A stretch of 64,000 nt of DNA from JBFWIW01 sp050253535. GTDB lineage: Bacteria; Bacillota; Clostridia; Oscillospirales; Oscillospiraceae. The stretch covers positions 1 to 64,000 of the forward strand of contig JBFWIW010000007.1 of assembly GCA_050253535.1 (NCBI GenBank), given 5' to 3'. Numbering within the stretch: position 1 is the first letter of the stretch; each line of letters starts with the position of its first letter. This document shows positions 16,327 to 25,530 of this stretch, in pieces. Position numbers and translations under genes: made by a program. The notes below the pieces were generated by a model. It made no database searches. It saw only the letters and a list, made by a program, of their open reading frames with translations, and was not told the origin of the DNA.

Positions 16327-17724
16327 TTATTTCTCTTCTGAGATAATACGTCCCATGAGAACGCCCATGACAGAGGCCATCATAAGCCCACGGGTCCAGC
16401 CGCTGGAATCGCCGAGGCAGTGCAGGCCGGAAATATTTGTGTTCAGGTTCTTGTCCATTTTTATGCGGTTGCTGTAAAATTTGAGTTCCGGCGAATAAAG
16501 AAGCGTCTCCGTGGAGGCAAAGCCGGGCACAACGTGGTCTACCGCCTGAATAAAATTAATGATGTTCATCATGGAACGGTACGGCATGGCGGCGGTTATG
16601 TCGCCGGCCACGGCGTCGGGAAGCGTCGGCCTCAGGTTCGACTGCGAGAGCTCCTTCGGCCACGTCCTCTTGCCGTCCAGAATATCTCCGAAGCGCTGGA
16701 CCAGAATATGTCCCGCGCCTAGCATGTTCGTGAGTTCCCCGATCTTCTGAGCATAGGATATGGGCTGGTTGAACGGTTCGTTAAAGTTGTGGGAACAGAG
16801 TATGGCGATGTTCGTATTATCGGATTTGAGTTCCTTATAGGAGTGCCCGTTCACGACCGCGAGGTCGTTATCGTAGTTCTCCTGGCTGACAAAGCCGCCG
16901 GGGTTCTGACAGAATGTGCGCACTTTATTTTTAAATGGCTTCGGATAGCCGATGAGCTTCGACTCGTATAACACTTTGTTGACGGTCTCCATAATTTCGC
17001 TTCTGACCTCTACGCGGACGCCGATATCGACCGTGCCGGGAGCGTGAGCTATATTCTGGGCCGTGCTGATTTTTTCAAGCCAATCCGCGCCGCGCCGTCC
17101 CGTCGCAATCACGGTATGCTTTGCAGTTATCTCATAATCCGTTTTACCGTTTGAGATATGCACACCCCTGCAGGTCTCTTTGTCCAGAATTATGTCGGTA
17201 CATTCATAGCCGAACATCATCTCGACGCCGTTTTCCTGCAAATATTTTTCTATAGAATAATATATCACCTGCGCCTTCTCTGTTCCGAGGTGGCGGATCG
17301 GGCAGTCGACAAGCTTGAGGCCCGCCTGTATGGCGCGCTTCCTGATTTCCTTGACCTCATCGTAGTCGCTGATACCCTCTATATGCGTGTCGGCGCCGAA
17401 TTCGAGGTATATGCCGTCGGCGTAGTCGATCGTCTCCTGTGCCAGTTCCTCTCCGATGAGAGTGGGCAGATCACCGCCGACTTCGTAGCTGAGCGAGAGT
17501 TTCCCGTCAGAGAAAGCGCCGGCCCCGGAAAAGCCCGCCGTTATATGGCAGTAAGGCTTACAGTTTACACAGCGTTTTGTCTTGCTCTTCGGGCAGTGCC
17601 TGTCCTCTATGGCAGGACCCTTTTCGACCATGAGTATCGATTTTACGGCGCCCTTCCTTATTATCTCGAGCGCTGTAAAAATACCGGCCGGACCTGCGCC
17701 TACTATAACTACGTCCTTTTCCAT
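16327..17724 (-). CDS. FAD-dependent dehydrogenase of unknown substrate (COG2509 type)
   Basis: A 465-residue cytosolic flavoprotein. The N-terminal dinucleotide fold 'VVIVGAGPAGIFTALEI' and the mid-protein 'HTVIATGRRGADWL' are typical of the NAD(P)/FAD-utilising family annotated as uncharacterised FAD-dependent dehydrogenases. A cysteine-rich stretch near residues 46-60 ('CPKSKTKRCVNCKPYC') and 'GFSGAGAFSDGKLSL' are shared with that family; the C-terminal 'GLHCLGDSSGWTRGLMMA' completes the FAD site. It is monocistronic between the arg operon and a divergent lipoprotein gene. Reaction unknown. Confidence 0.85.
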   Translation of the reverse strand: MEKDVVIVGAGPAGIFTALEIIRKGAVKSILMVEKGPAIEDRHCPKSKTKRCVNCKPYCHITAGFSGAGAFSDGKLSLSYEVGGDLPTLIGEELAQETIDYADGIYLEFGADTHIEGISDYDEVKEIRKRAIQAGLKLVDCPIRHLGTEKAQVIYYSIEKYLQENGVEMMFGYECTDIILDKETCRGVHISNGKTDYEITAKHTVIATGRRGADWLEKISTAQNIAHAPGTVDIGVRVEVRSEIMETVNKVLYESKLIGYPKPFKNKVRTFCQNPGGFVSQENYDNDLAVVNGHSYKELKSDNTNIAILCSHNFNEPFNQPISYAQKIGELTNMLGAGHILVQRFGDILDGKRTWPKELSQSNLRPTLPDAVAGDITAAMPYRSMMNIINFIQAVDHVVPGFASTETLLYSPELKFYSNRIKMDKNLNTNISGLHCLGDSSGWTRGLMMASVMGVLMGRIISEEK

Positions 17725-17906
17725 TATCGAGTCCTCCTGAGCTTTTTTCCCACCGGAAGTATAGTTTCCGACATTTAATTATGGACTATCGGACGCAAAA
17801 AGTCAATCATCCGTGAAGATCGGTATATCATTCACCATATGGAACAAATTGAAGAACGGAGCGTCATATATACATTAACAATAACAGGCAGTAAAAAAGG
17901 AGAATT

Positions 17907-18698
17907 ATGAAAAGAATTTTCATACTCATTTTTGTGTTGCTGCCGGCGCTTGTTGTTTCTTCCTGTTCTTTTATAGGCGAGGATTCCGCATCAGGCTCCG
18001 GTGTGACTTCCGACGGAGGAACGGGCAACGGCGGTTCTTCCGCGATTTTTGACGGAAAGATCGTCTCGGTTTCCGAAGGCTTTGTCCTCATGGCGGGATC
18101 CGGGTCCACCGCGGGCCTTGTTACCGTGTCCGTCTCCGGGAAAGACCTTGAGGATGCGGAGGGAAACGCCCTCTCAGCAGGCGATCTCACAGCCGGTATG
18201 ACAGTCAGCATAGCGTATGGCGGTCAAATTATGGAGTCATATCCCATGCAGTTGGGTACACCGGCAAAAATAACGGTGACCGGCGTGGAGGACGACATAG
18301 TCGGCTTCTGGATGACGGTAATAAATGATCTTTGGGAAGTCGATCCCGGACTCAATTCGAATATATCTGTAATAGCCTTGGACCTCACGGAGGCTCAGAA
18401 CCTCTCCGATGGGGAAAAAGAGGCCATTGTCTATCTCGCCGGCAACGAATTCGGTGTTCAGGGCATCTCCGGTACTTTTGACGAGCTCTGCGACATGGGC
18501 TATATTGACAGAGACAACCTCTATTTTGAGAGCGGCATACTCGTTACGCTCGAAGTCACCGGAACCGGTGACGGCAGCTTTACCTTCAACGCCGAAAAAT
18601 GGCGCAGCGGATTGGGAGCATATTTCTATTCCGACTGCACGGCGATAAAGGGCAGCTCCGGCTGGAGCTACACCGTCGGCAGCGAAGCCATTTCCTGA
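17907..18698 (+). CDS. Predicted lipoprotein of unknown function
   Basis: A 263-residue secreted protein with a lipoprotein signal peptide: KR, a hydrophobic core 'IFILIFVLLPALVV' and the lipobox 'VSSC' with Cys 20. A Gly/Ser-rich linker (residues 25-46) follows, then a domain that begins 'FDGKIVSVSEGFVLMAG', similar to small beta-rich domains that occur in Gram-positive lipoproteins. I do not recognise the C-terminal part (about residues 125-263). The gene has GGAG upstream of ATG 17907, stands alone and ends in a strong terminator. Likely membrane-anchored on the outer face. Confidence 0.75.
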   Translation: MKRIFILIFVLLPALVVSSCSFIGEDSASGSGVTSDGGTGNGGSSAIFDGKIVSVSEGFVLMAGSGSTAGLVTVSVSGKDLEDAEGNALSAGDLTAGMTVSIAYGGQIMESYPMQLGTPAKITVTGVEDDIVGFWMTVINDLWEVDPGLNSNISVIALDLTEAQNLSDGEKEAIVYLAGNEFGVQGISGTFDELCDMGYIDRDNLYFESGILVTLEVTGTGDGSFTFNAEKWRSGLGAYFYSDCTAIKGSSGWSYTVGSEAIS

Positions 18699-18724
18699 GC
18701 TGCACGACGGGCAATATCACAGGG

Positions 18725-18753
18725 ACAGGGGGAGCTTATGCTCCCCCTGTTTC
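18725..18753 (+). terminator. Terminator after the lipoprotein gene
   Basis: Perfect 11-bp GC-rich stem (18725-18735 with 18740-18750), 4-nt loop TTAT, followed by TTTCG. Confidence 0.85.
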
Positions 18754-18905
18754 GTAGCTTGTCTAAAACGTTTTTTGATAAACTGATTACAAATAACGGG
18801 CATAATTTGGAAATTTTTTCGTATAGCGAAAGAAGGACGAGGATACAGCAGCCGGAATTTTTTTGACGCTCTAAGGCGGTACGCCGATGGTATACCGCCT
18901 TACTT

Positions 18906-20435
18906 CTAATTGTCTTCTCTCAGATCGGCAAATTTGCCTTTGAAATACACCTTCAGCGGATTTTTAGGCGGTCCCTCCAGGAGTTTCCCTTCCGTATCGA
19001 ACCTGCCGCCGTGGGCAGGGCAGTCCCATGTTTTTTCAGCCGAATTGAAATTCAGTTCTGTTGACATATGCGTGCATGAAATATCCAGAACCGTGACATT
19101 GTCTTCATTGTCCCGGTAAATTCCGGCTTTTTTGCCTTCAAAGGTTATTACTCTTCCCTCTCCCGGCTTTAAGTCCCTGATGCTCTCCGTCCCCTCAAAC
19201 TTTGACTTAATGAGCTCTGCCACGGGAGAGAGAATTCCGGAAATTGTCTTGCCCGGCGAGCTCGTGTAATCACTGCGGGTTCTGGAATACAGTTCTTCGT
19301 AGCGGCAGTTTCCGTCCAAAATCAGTTCGGATATTATACTTCCCGCTAGTGTCCCGTTAGTAAGGCCCCATTTCCCGAAGCCGGCGGCGACATATATATT
19401 TGAATTGTCCGATATTCGCCCGATATAAGGGAGCTGGTCGGGGGTCTCATAGTCCTGCGCCGACCACCTGGCAATAAGATTGTCAAAACCAGCAACGTTT
19501 TCCGCAAACGCCATCAGATTTTTGTAGTGTCCTTCCATGTCCTCTTTGCCGCGCCCGGTGGCGTGCCCGTCTCCTACAACGATGAGTATGCGCTCTCCAT
19601 TTTCAATGTGGGTTCTTATCGACCGCGTGGGCTCGCCGTTATTGATATAATTTCCCTCCGGCCATTCCCTTTTCGCTTTGACGGCGATGCCGTAGGAGCG
19701 CTTCGCATAAAGGCGCGTAAAAAACAGGTTCGGCCCGTCGTAGATGGGGTACTGCGTGGCCATGACAAGATGCTTTGTTTTTATGACGATATCATTTTCA
19801 CAGGTTACCGTTATGATATCTCCGTCTTCAACTTTTATGGCCTTGGTGCCGCAGCATATGCGGGCTCCCATTGATACGGCGGCCTTTGCCAATGAGTTTA
19901 CATACCTCACCGGGTGGAAGACCGCCTGATTTTTGAAACCGACCATTCCGAAATTGCCGTCCGGGAAAGCGGCGTTTTCAATGAGCTCCGCATCAATTCC
20001 GACGGATTTGGCGGCCTTGTATTCATCCTCGATTATGCCGAGGTCACTTGCCGCGGAGGCGTAAATATATGACGTGCTGTCCTGCAGCTGACAGTCGATT
20101 TTCTCCTTCTTGACCCGGCTTATGACAAACTCCAGCGCACCGCTCTGTGACTCGGCGTATAACCGCGCCGCGCCGCTGCCGTATTTTTTTATAATATTTT
20201 TGTAAATAATACCGTGCTGGATGGTGACCTTGCCTGTCGTGTTGCCCGTGGTCCCGCCGCACAGCTCTCCCGCTTCGATTACGACCGGCTTTGCCCCCCC
20301 GCCTGCGAGGCAATATGCGCAGGTTATTCCCGTTATCCCGCCGCCGATAATCAAAATATCTGTTTCCAGGGATTTTTCAAGGCACGGGTAGATATCCTTT
20401 TTTGCTGTGAGATTCCAATATGACGTTGTGTTCAA
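18906..20435 (-). CDS. FAD-dependent oxidoreductase with C-terminal Rieske [2Fe-2S] domain
   Basis: A 509-residue fusion. Residues about 25-400 are a DAO-type flavoprotein (glycine/D-amino-acid oxidase fold): 'ILIIGGGITGITCAYCLAGG', 'GNTTGKVTIQHG' and 'YVAAGFGKWGLTNGTLAG'. The C-terminal about 90 residues form a Rieske domain with C-x-H ('SCTHM') and C-x2-H ('CPAHGGRF') cluster ligands. Such proteins are common in Firmicutes but substrate and electron partner are unknown. The start is TTG 20435, 9 nt after GGGGAGG; the longer frame opening upstream has no ribosome site and an unlikely N-terminus. The gene is single, between the lipoprotein gene and the trp terminator. Confidence 0.85.
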   Translation of the reverse strand: MNTTSYWNLTAKKDIYPCLEKSLETDILIIGGGITGITCAYCLAGGGAKPVVIEAGELCGGTTGNTTGKVTIQHGIIYKNIIKKYGSGAARLYAESQSGALEFVISRVKKEKIDCQLQDSTSYIYASAASDLGIIEDEYKAAKSVGIDAELIENAAFPDGNFGMVGFKNQAVFHPVRYVNSLAKAAVSMGARICCGTKAIKVEDGDIITVTCENDIVIKTKHLVMATQYPIYDGPNLFFTRLYAKRSYGIAVKAKREWPEGNYINNGEPTRSIRTHIENGERILIVVGDGHATGRGKEDMEGHYKNLMAFAENVAGFDNLIARWSAQDYETPDQLPYIGRISDNSNIYVAAGFGKWGLTNGTLAGSIISELILDGNCRYEELYSRTRSDYTSSPGKTISGILSPVAELIKSKFEGTESIRDLKPGEGRVITFEGKKAGIYRDNEDNVTVLDISCTHMSTELNFNSAEKTWDCPAHGGRFDTEGKLLEGPPKNPLKVYFKGKFADLREDN

Positions 20436-20509
20436 TAGTTGTTTCCTCCCCGGCAGCTGTGCAAAATATATTAATGTGCGCTTATTATGTGTGTTATGGC
20501 AAAAAATAT

Positions 20510-20544
20510 AAAGCAAAAGCGGAGCGCATTTCTGCCCTCCGCTT
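20510..20544 (-). terminator. Terminator of the trpDCFBA operon
   Basis: Stem of 8 bp (AAGCGGAG 20517-20524 with CTCCGCTT 20537-20544), followed in the minus reading by TTGCTTT. It lies about 50 nt after the trpA stop. Confidence 0.8.
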
Positions 20545-20591
20545 AGTTTGTCGGATTATTGTATCCGTACCGATGTACCGATCCTTCGCCG

Positions 20592-21365
20592 TTACCGGCG
20601 CGCCGCCTTTTTCATGGACTGCACATAGCCGCGCACATATGGCGCCGCGTTTTCGCCGTACTGCGCTATGATCTTCACTATCGCGCTGCCGACTATGACG
20701 CCGTCCGCGATCTTTGAAAACTTCTCGGCCTGCTCAGGGGTGCTTATGCCGAAGCCGATCGCCGCGGGGACGTCGGTACAGCTCTTTATGACTTCCAGGA
20801 TGCTCTTGAGGTCTGTCTTTATCTCGCTGCGAACGCCCGTCACGCCCATTGATGAGACGACGTAGATAAAACCCTTTGCCTCTTTGGACAGCATCCGAAT
20901 TCTCTCAGCTGAGGTCGGGGCGATGAGCGTTATGACGTCAACGCCGTTCTTCGCGGCTATGTCATTAAGCTCACCGCGCTCCTCAAAAGGCATGTCGGGG
21001 ATAATGATGCCGTCCACACCCACATCACCGCAGCGCGCGAAAAACCGCTCGTATCCATAGTGGAACACGGGGTTTAAGTATGTCAGAAACACAAGCGGTA
21101 CGTCATGTTTTTTCCTGACCGCCTCGGCAAGCAAGAATATGCTGTCCGTTGTGCAGCCGTTGGCGAGAGCCCGTATGTTCGCGTCCTGTATGACCGGCCC
21201 CTCGGCAATGGGGTCGGAGAAGGGTATCCCTATCTCCACAAGGTCCGCGCCGCCCTCGACCATCGCGTCCACAAGCTCCGCGCTCTTTTCTATTGTCGGG
21301 TCTCCGCCTGTCAGAAAGCCGATGAAGGCGGTGCCGTTTTTAAACGCGTTTTCTATTCTACTCAT
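20592..21365 (-). CDS. trpA: Tryptophan synthase alpha chain
   Basis: TIM-barrel enzyme (257 residues) that cleaves indole-3-glycerol phosphate. The family segment 'LVEIGIPFSDPIAEGPVIQ' holds the catalytic Glu and Asp region; 'GFGISTPEQ' and 'GVIVGSAIV' form the phosphate site. ATG 21365 overlaps the trpB end by 8 nt. Last gene of the first trp operon; no second trpA is present in the window, so this copy must serve both trp operons. Confidence 0.96.
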   Translation of the reverse strand: MSRIENAFKNGTAFIGFLTGGDPTIEKSAELVDAMVEGGADLVEIGIPFSDPIAEGPVIQDANIRALANGCTTDSIFLLAEAVRKKHDVPLVFLTYLNPVFHYGYERFFARCGDVGVDGIIIPDMPFEERGELNDIAAKNGVDVITLIAPTSAERIRMLSKEAKGFIYVVSSMGVTGVRSEIKTDLKSILEVIKSCTDVPAAIGFGISTPEQAEKFSKIADGVIVGSAIVKIIAQYGENAAPYVRGYVQSMKKAARR

Positions 21366-22542
21366 TTATGTCCACCCCTCTGTATCTGGCAATAGCCGCG
21401 ACATCCTTGTCCCCCCTGCCGGAAAGGCACACGATGATGATGTCTTCCTTATCCATGGCCGGCGCCATTTTCCGCACGTGGGCGACGGCGTGGGCGCTCT
21501 CTATCGCGCAGATAATGCCCTCGGTTCTGGCGAGGTACTCAAACGCGTCCACCGCCTCGTCGTCAGTCACGGGGACATACTGCGCCCTTCCCGTGTCGTG
21601 CAGGTTTGCGTGTTCCGGCCCGATGCCGGGATAGTCAAGGCCGGCGGATATGGAGTAAACGGGGGCTATCTGCCCATACTCGTCCTGGCAGAAATATGAT
21701 TTCATACCGTGGAACACCCCGGGAGAGCCCTTCGCTATGGTCGCCGCGTGCTTATCGGTGTCGATCCCGCGGCCCGCCGCCTCGCAGCCTATGAGCTGCA
21801 CGTCCTTGTCGCCGATAAAATTATAGAACATGCCCATGGCGTTGCTCCCGCCCCCGACGCATGCCACCACTGCCGTGGGGAGCTTCCCCTCCAGCATTTG
21901 TATCTGTTCCCTGGCCTCGCGGCTGATGACGCTCTGAAAATCCCTCACGATCATGGGGAACGGGTGCGGCCCCATCACGGAGCCCAGCACATAGTGCGTG
22001 TCAAAAACGCGGGTCGTCCACTCGCGAAACGCCTCGTTCACCGCGTCCTTCAGTGTCATAGTGCCGCTCGTCACAGGGTGGACCTTTGTTCCGAGGAGCT
22101 CCATGCGGTAAACGTTCAGCGCCTGCCTCTCCGTGTCCTCCTTGCCCATGAAAACATCGCACGCCATGCCGAAGAGCGCGGCCGCCGTAGCGGTGGCGAC
22201 GCCGTGCTGACCCGCGCCGGTCTCGGCGATAAGGCGGGTCTTGCCCATCTTTTTCGCCAGAAGCGCCTGTCCCAGCACGTTATTTATTTTGTGCGAGCCC
22301 GTGTGGTTGAGGTCCTCGCGCTTAAGGTATATCTTCGCCCCGCCGAGATCCTTCGTCATCTTCTCCGCAAAGTAGAGAAGCGACGGCCGCCCCGCGTACT
22401 CCCGCAGAAGCTTATCCAGCTCCGCGTTGAACTCCGGGTCGTTTTTGCAGAACCCGTAGGCCTCTTCCAGTTTTATCATCTCATTCATCAGCGTCTCCGG
22501 AATATATTGTCCGCCGTGAACGCCGTATCTTCCTTTTGGCAT
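21358..22542 (-). CDS. trpB: Tryptophan synthase beta chain
   Basis: PLP enzyme (394 residues) that joins indole and serine. The PLP lysine is in 'NHTGSHKINN', the substrate loop in 'AETGAGQHG' and the phosphate-binding loop in 'CVGGGSNAMG'. TrpB1 type by length and motif. ATG 22542 follows GAAGGAGG. It is coupled to trpA by an 8-nt overlap. Confidence 0.96.
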   Translation of the reverse strand: MPKGRYGVHGGQYIPETLMNEMIKLEEAYGFCKNDPEFNAELDKLLREYAGRPSLLYFAEKMTKDLGGAKIYLKREDLNHTGSHKINNVLGQALLAKKMGKTRLIAETGAGQHGVATATAAALFGMACDVFMGKEDTERQALNVYRMELLGTKVHPVTSGTMTLKDAVNEAFREWTTRVFDTHYVLGSVMGPHPFPMIVRDFQSVISREAREQIQMLEGKLPTAVVACVGGGSNAMGMFYNFIGDKDVQLIGCEAAGRGIDTDKHAATIAKGSPGVFHGMKSYFCQDEYGQIAPVYSISAGLDYPGIGPEHANLHDTGRAQYVPVTDDEAVDAFEYLARTEGIICAIESAHAVAHVRKMAPAMDKEDIIIVCLSGRGDKDVAAIARYRGVDINE

Positions 22543-22556
22543 AAAGTCTTCCTCCT

Positions 22557-23234
22557 TCAGTTGAGAGTAGCCGAGGCCGACATCAGCGCCCCGATCTTCT
22601 CTTTGTCCTTAAGCCCGCCCGCTGCCTCCACACCCGTGAGAACGTCTATCGCGAAGGGACGGCGATTGCCGAGTATTTCCGCCAGGTTGTCCGGCCTGAG
22701 CCCCCCGCCCACAATGACGGGGAGATTCGTGTTCTCGCAAACCGTGTCGTAAACGCGCATATCGGCTTTTATCCCCGTGCCACCGGGCATCGTATCCGTG
22801 TAAGAATCCACAAGCAGCGCGGACACATCGGTTTCTGAGAGCTTGCGCGCCGCCTCCCCCGGGTCGGGAATGGAAAAGCGTAATCCGCCGCTTTTATCAA
22901 TGCGCAGAGCCCTGATGCAGCGGATGCCGATCCTTTTAAGTTCAGCTGCTATCACCACAGTCTCTTCCAACGTCTCGTCGCCGTGGAGCTGGACGATATC
23001 CGGCCTTACGCGCCCAGCGAGCAACAGAACTTTTTCTGCGCTCCCCGCCGTGACCATACAGCTTGTTACAAACGGCGGGACCGTTTCAATGAGCTCCCTC
23101 GCCCTTTGTCCCGTGAGATTCCACGGGACGGGTACGGGGTATTCCGTGACGAACCCCAGTGCGTGCGCGCCCGCCCGGGCGCACAAGGCGACATCCTCCC
23201 CGCGCATGAGCCCGCATATTTTCACACGAACCAT
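22557..23234 (-). CDS. trpF: Phosphoribosylanthranilate isomerase, copy 1
   Basis: TIM-barrel isomerase (225 residues). 'VRVKICGLMRGEDVALCARAGA' carries the catalytic Cys and 'LLVDSYTDTMPGGTG' the catalytic Asp. ATG begins directly after the trpC1 stop (TAAATG). A second trpF with low similarity is at 36508-37119; this one is longer and has the sequence IVQLHGDE like standard TrpF, so both are likely active. Confidence 0.93.
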   Translation of the reverse strand: MVRVKICGLMRGEDVALCARAGAHALGFVTEYPVPVPWNLTGQRARELIETVPPFVTSCMVTAGSAEKVLLLAGRVRPDIVQLHGDETLEETVVIAAELKRIGIRCIRALRIDKSGGLRFSIPDPGEAARKLSETDVSALLVDSYTDTMPGGTGIKADMRVYDTVCENTNLPVIVGGGLRPDNLAEILGNRRPFAIDVLTGVEAAGGLKDKEKIGALMSASATLN

Positions 23235-23936
23235 TTAAACCTCCATACGCGCCGTCATTTCTTTGAAAAGCGCAGTGGCATCCTTTGCCTTTAAAAGCGC
23301 CGTCCCAACGAGAACCGCGTCCGCGCCGGAGCGTATCGCGCGGCGGACATCCTCGGTGCCGGAGATCGCGCTCTCACTGAGTATTACAGCGCCGGGCCTT
23401 ATCTTTCCCGCAAGCTCGGCGGTTTTCAATACCGTGCCGCCGTCGCATTCCATACGCAGGATATCCCGGTTATTGATCCCGACAAAGCTGGGCTGCAGGC
23501 GGTTTGCAAGCTCAATCTCCTGGGCGCTGTGCGTCTCAACCAGCGGCTCGAGCCCCGCTTTTAATGCGGTTTCAAAGAGAAGGTTAAGTGTTCTCTCATC
23601 CAGCATTGAAACGATCAGAAGAATAGCTGCCGCACCCAAGTCAGCGGTCAGACGCACCTGGTCAGCCGTTTTGATAAAATCCTTGCGTAGCACGGGAAGT
23701 CCCGTCGCCTCGGCAACTCGTCTCAGAAGCTCCGCAGATCCGTCGAAGAGTTTAGTCTCGGTGACTACCGATAAGGCGGGCGCGCCCGCCTCCTTTAAAC
23801 TCAGCGCGTAATCGACAGGCGATCGGGCACCCAGAAGGTCACCCTCTTTTGGAGACCTGAGTTTTATATCGGGTATGACCGGAATAAGCCCCCGTCTTTT
23901 TACCGCCAGCAGACTATCCGATACTCTTGTATTCAT
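23235..23936 (-). CDS. trpC: Indole-3-glycerol phosphate synthase, copy 1 (divergent)
   Basis: TIM-barrel enzyme of 233 residues. Most catalytic residues of the family are present: 'VLRKDF' (Lys), 'PLVETHSAQE' (Glu), 'VGINNRDI' (Asn), 'LSESAISG' (Glu-Ser). The first motif, normally E-x-K, reads 'IPDIKLRSPKEG', so the catalytic-pair Glu is Asp here, unlike the copy at 35729 which has 'CEVKKASPSKG'. ATG 23936 overlaps the trpD1 end by 23 nt, with AGAGG about 7 nt upstream. Function as IGPS is likely but this copy is the more derived. Confidence 0.88.
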   Translation of the reverse strand: MNTRVSDSLLAVKRRGLIPVIPDIKLRSPKEGDLLGARSPVDYALSLKEAGAPALSVVTETKLFDGSAELLRRVAEATGLPVLRKDFIKTADQVRLTADLGAAAILLIVSMLDERTLNLLFETALKAGLEPLVETHSAQEIELANRLQPSFVGINNRDILRMECDGGTVLKTAELAGKIRPGAVILSESAISGTEDVRRAIRSGADAVLVGTALLKAKDATALFKEMTARMEV

Positions 23937-24957
23937 CTGCGACCTCTTTTGAGCACGCGATAAGCTCACTCAGTTTTGCCATCGCCCTGCCGCTGTCTAT
24001 GATCTCGCGCGCAAGCTTTACACCGCCGGAGAGCGACTCCGCCCTGCCACCGATCATAAGAGCGCCCGCGGCGTTAATGAGTATCGCGTCCTTGCGCGGG
24101 CCGTTGTCTTTACCGGAAAAGACGCCCCGTATCATCTCAGCGTTCGCTTCCGGTGTGCCGGTTGCTATGTCTTCCAGTTTACAGCAGCTCATGCCGAAGT
24201 CCTCCGGGCAGATCTCATAGCGTGTTATTATTCCGTCCTTCAGTTCGTTTACTACTGTCGGGCCGAGGAGGGAAACTTCGTCCAGCCCGTCCGTGCCGTG
24301 CACGAACATAGCGCGCTTATAGCCGAGGCTGCGCGCGACCTCCGCCACGGTGTCCAAAAGCTCAAGCTTGTATACCCCCATAAGGTGCAGATTTGCGCGG
24401 GAGGGGTTTATCAGCGGCCCGATAATGGTATAGAAAATGGTTTTGATTCCGAGCTGCGTCTCCGGCGGAAGCACCTTCCCCATCACGGGATGGAACAGCG
24501 GGGCGTACAAAAACGCGATGCCGATGTCCTCGATGAGCTTTTCCGCGGCGGCGGTTGAGAGATTGATTTCGACGCCGAGGGCCTCGAGCACATCGGCGCT
24601 GCCGGAGAGACTGGAAATGGAGCGGCTGCCGTGCTTGGCGACGTTAATGCCGGCCGCCGCCGCGACGATCGCGACCGCTGTGGAAATGTTGAAAGTCGAG
24701 AGACCGCCGCCCGTTCCGCAGGTGTCCATCAACTCGCCTTCCACCTTGGGCTTTATCATAATGCAGTTGTCGCGCATGGCCTGCGCAATCGCCGTTATCT
24801 CTGTAAGCGTCGGCCCCTTCATGAGAAGGGCGACCTGGAACCCGCCTATCTGCACGTCCGTCAACTCATCTCGGCTGATAGCCATTATCAGGCCATAAGC
24901 CTCATCATAAGTCAGATCCTGCATCGTTGTGAGCTTGGAGAGTATATTTTTAATCAT
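23914..24957 (-). CDS. trpD: Anthranilate phosphoribosyltransferase, copy 1 (divergent)
   Basis: PRPP-dependent transferase of 347 residues. The PRPP loop reads 'DTCGTGGGLSTFNIST', so the Asp of the usual GTGGDG motif is Gly, and 'KHGSRSISSLSGSADVLEALG' replaces the usual KHGNR. The D-E pair for Mg is kept in 'DGLDEVSLLG'. Because both changed positions contact substrates in characterised TrpD enzymes, this copy may differ in kinetics or in metal response. ATG 24957 was chosen over an in-frame TTG six codons upstream that overlaps AAAGGG. First gene after the T-box leader. Confidence 0.92.
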   Translation of the reverse strand: MIKNILSKLTTMQDLTYDEAYGLIMAISRDELTDVQIGGFQVALLMKGPTLTEITAIAQAMRDNCIMIKPKVEGELMDTCGTGGGLSTFNISTAVAIVAAAAGINVAKHGSRSISSLSGSADVLEALGVEINLSTAAAEKLIEDIGIAFLYAPLFHPVMGKVLPPETQLGIKTIFYTIIGPLINPSRANLHLMGVYKLELLDTVAEVARSLGYKRAMFVHGTDGLDEVSLLGPTVVNELKDGIITRYEICPEDFGMSCCKLEDIATGTPEANAEMIRGVFSGKDNGPRKDAILINAAGALMIGGRAESLSGGVKLAREIIDSGRAMAKLSELIACSKEVADEYKSIG

Positions 24958-25065
24958 TTTTCCGTTCCCTTTCAATTTATATTCTATAATTGCGGCAGAT
25001 CGTTTCCGACCCTTGCCATCGTTTTGATACTCTCATGATTTTTCCTCCTCAACTGCGCCGGGCAA

Positions 25066-25345
25066 TAAAAAAACAGCCGTTGTCCTCTATAGGACAAAAG
25101 CTGCTGCTTCTGCGGTACCACCTAAATTGACGATAAATCGCCCGCTTTTTCACATACCTGCATATGTGCTCTCAGGATAACGGTCAGAGTTCCCGTCGGC
25201 CATTACTCGCAATAATTGCTTTCCTGCCGCCCTCATGAGTCCATTCACATTATTTTGCGCTGCGGCGATCACACCATAAGCCGCTCTCTGAAAACGCGTC
25301 CAAAACGCTACTCTTCTCAATCCAAGGTTTTAAGTAATTTAGTTT
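25066..25345 (-). promoter_or_regulatory. Tryptophan T-box leader of trpDCFBA
   Basis: Class I T-box with all landmarks in the minus reading: a stem I AGTA motif, AGAGAG, a specifier-loop GAA-TGG-A (TGG = 25241-25243, a Trp codon), the T-box sequence AGGTGGTACCGCAG (25110-25123) and a terminator stem (25074-25103) followed by seven T. Uncharged tRNA-Trp should stabilise the antiterminator and turn on trp transcription. Confidence 0.95.
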
Positions 25346-25351
25346 TAGTTT

Positions 25352-25380
25352 AGTATATTGCGCCTTTTGGGATTTGTCAA
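25352..25380 (-). promoter_or_regulatory. Promoter of the trpDCFBA operon
   Basis: Minus strand TTGACA (25375-25380) and TATACT (25352-25357), spacer 17 bp, just upstream of the T-box leader. Confidence 0.85.
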
Positions 25381-25495
25381 CATATTTTAAAGTGCCACGC
25401 CTGCCATTCAGTCTATATTTTCCTTAAAAAGAATATTTTTGCACTAAATCAACTTAAAATATAATAAGCAGTGCGGAAAATACGCAATAATAATA

Positions 25496-25524
25496 TTGAT
25501 ATTTGAAAAATGCCATGTTATAAT
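25496..25524 (+). promoter_or_regulatory. Promoter of the polyamine operon
   Basis: TTGATA (25496-25501) and TATAAT (25519-25524), spacer 17 bp. It points rightward into a long leader ahead of speD and is divergent from the trp promoter. Confidence 0.8.
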
Positions 25525-25530
25525 GAACTG

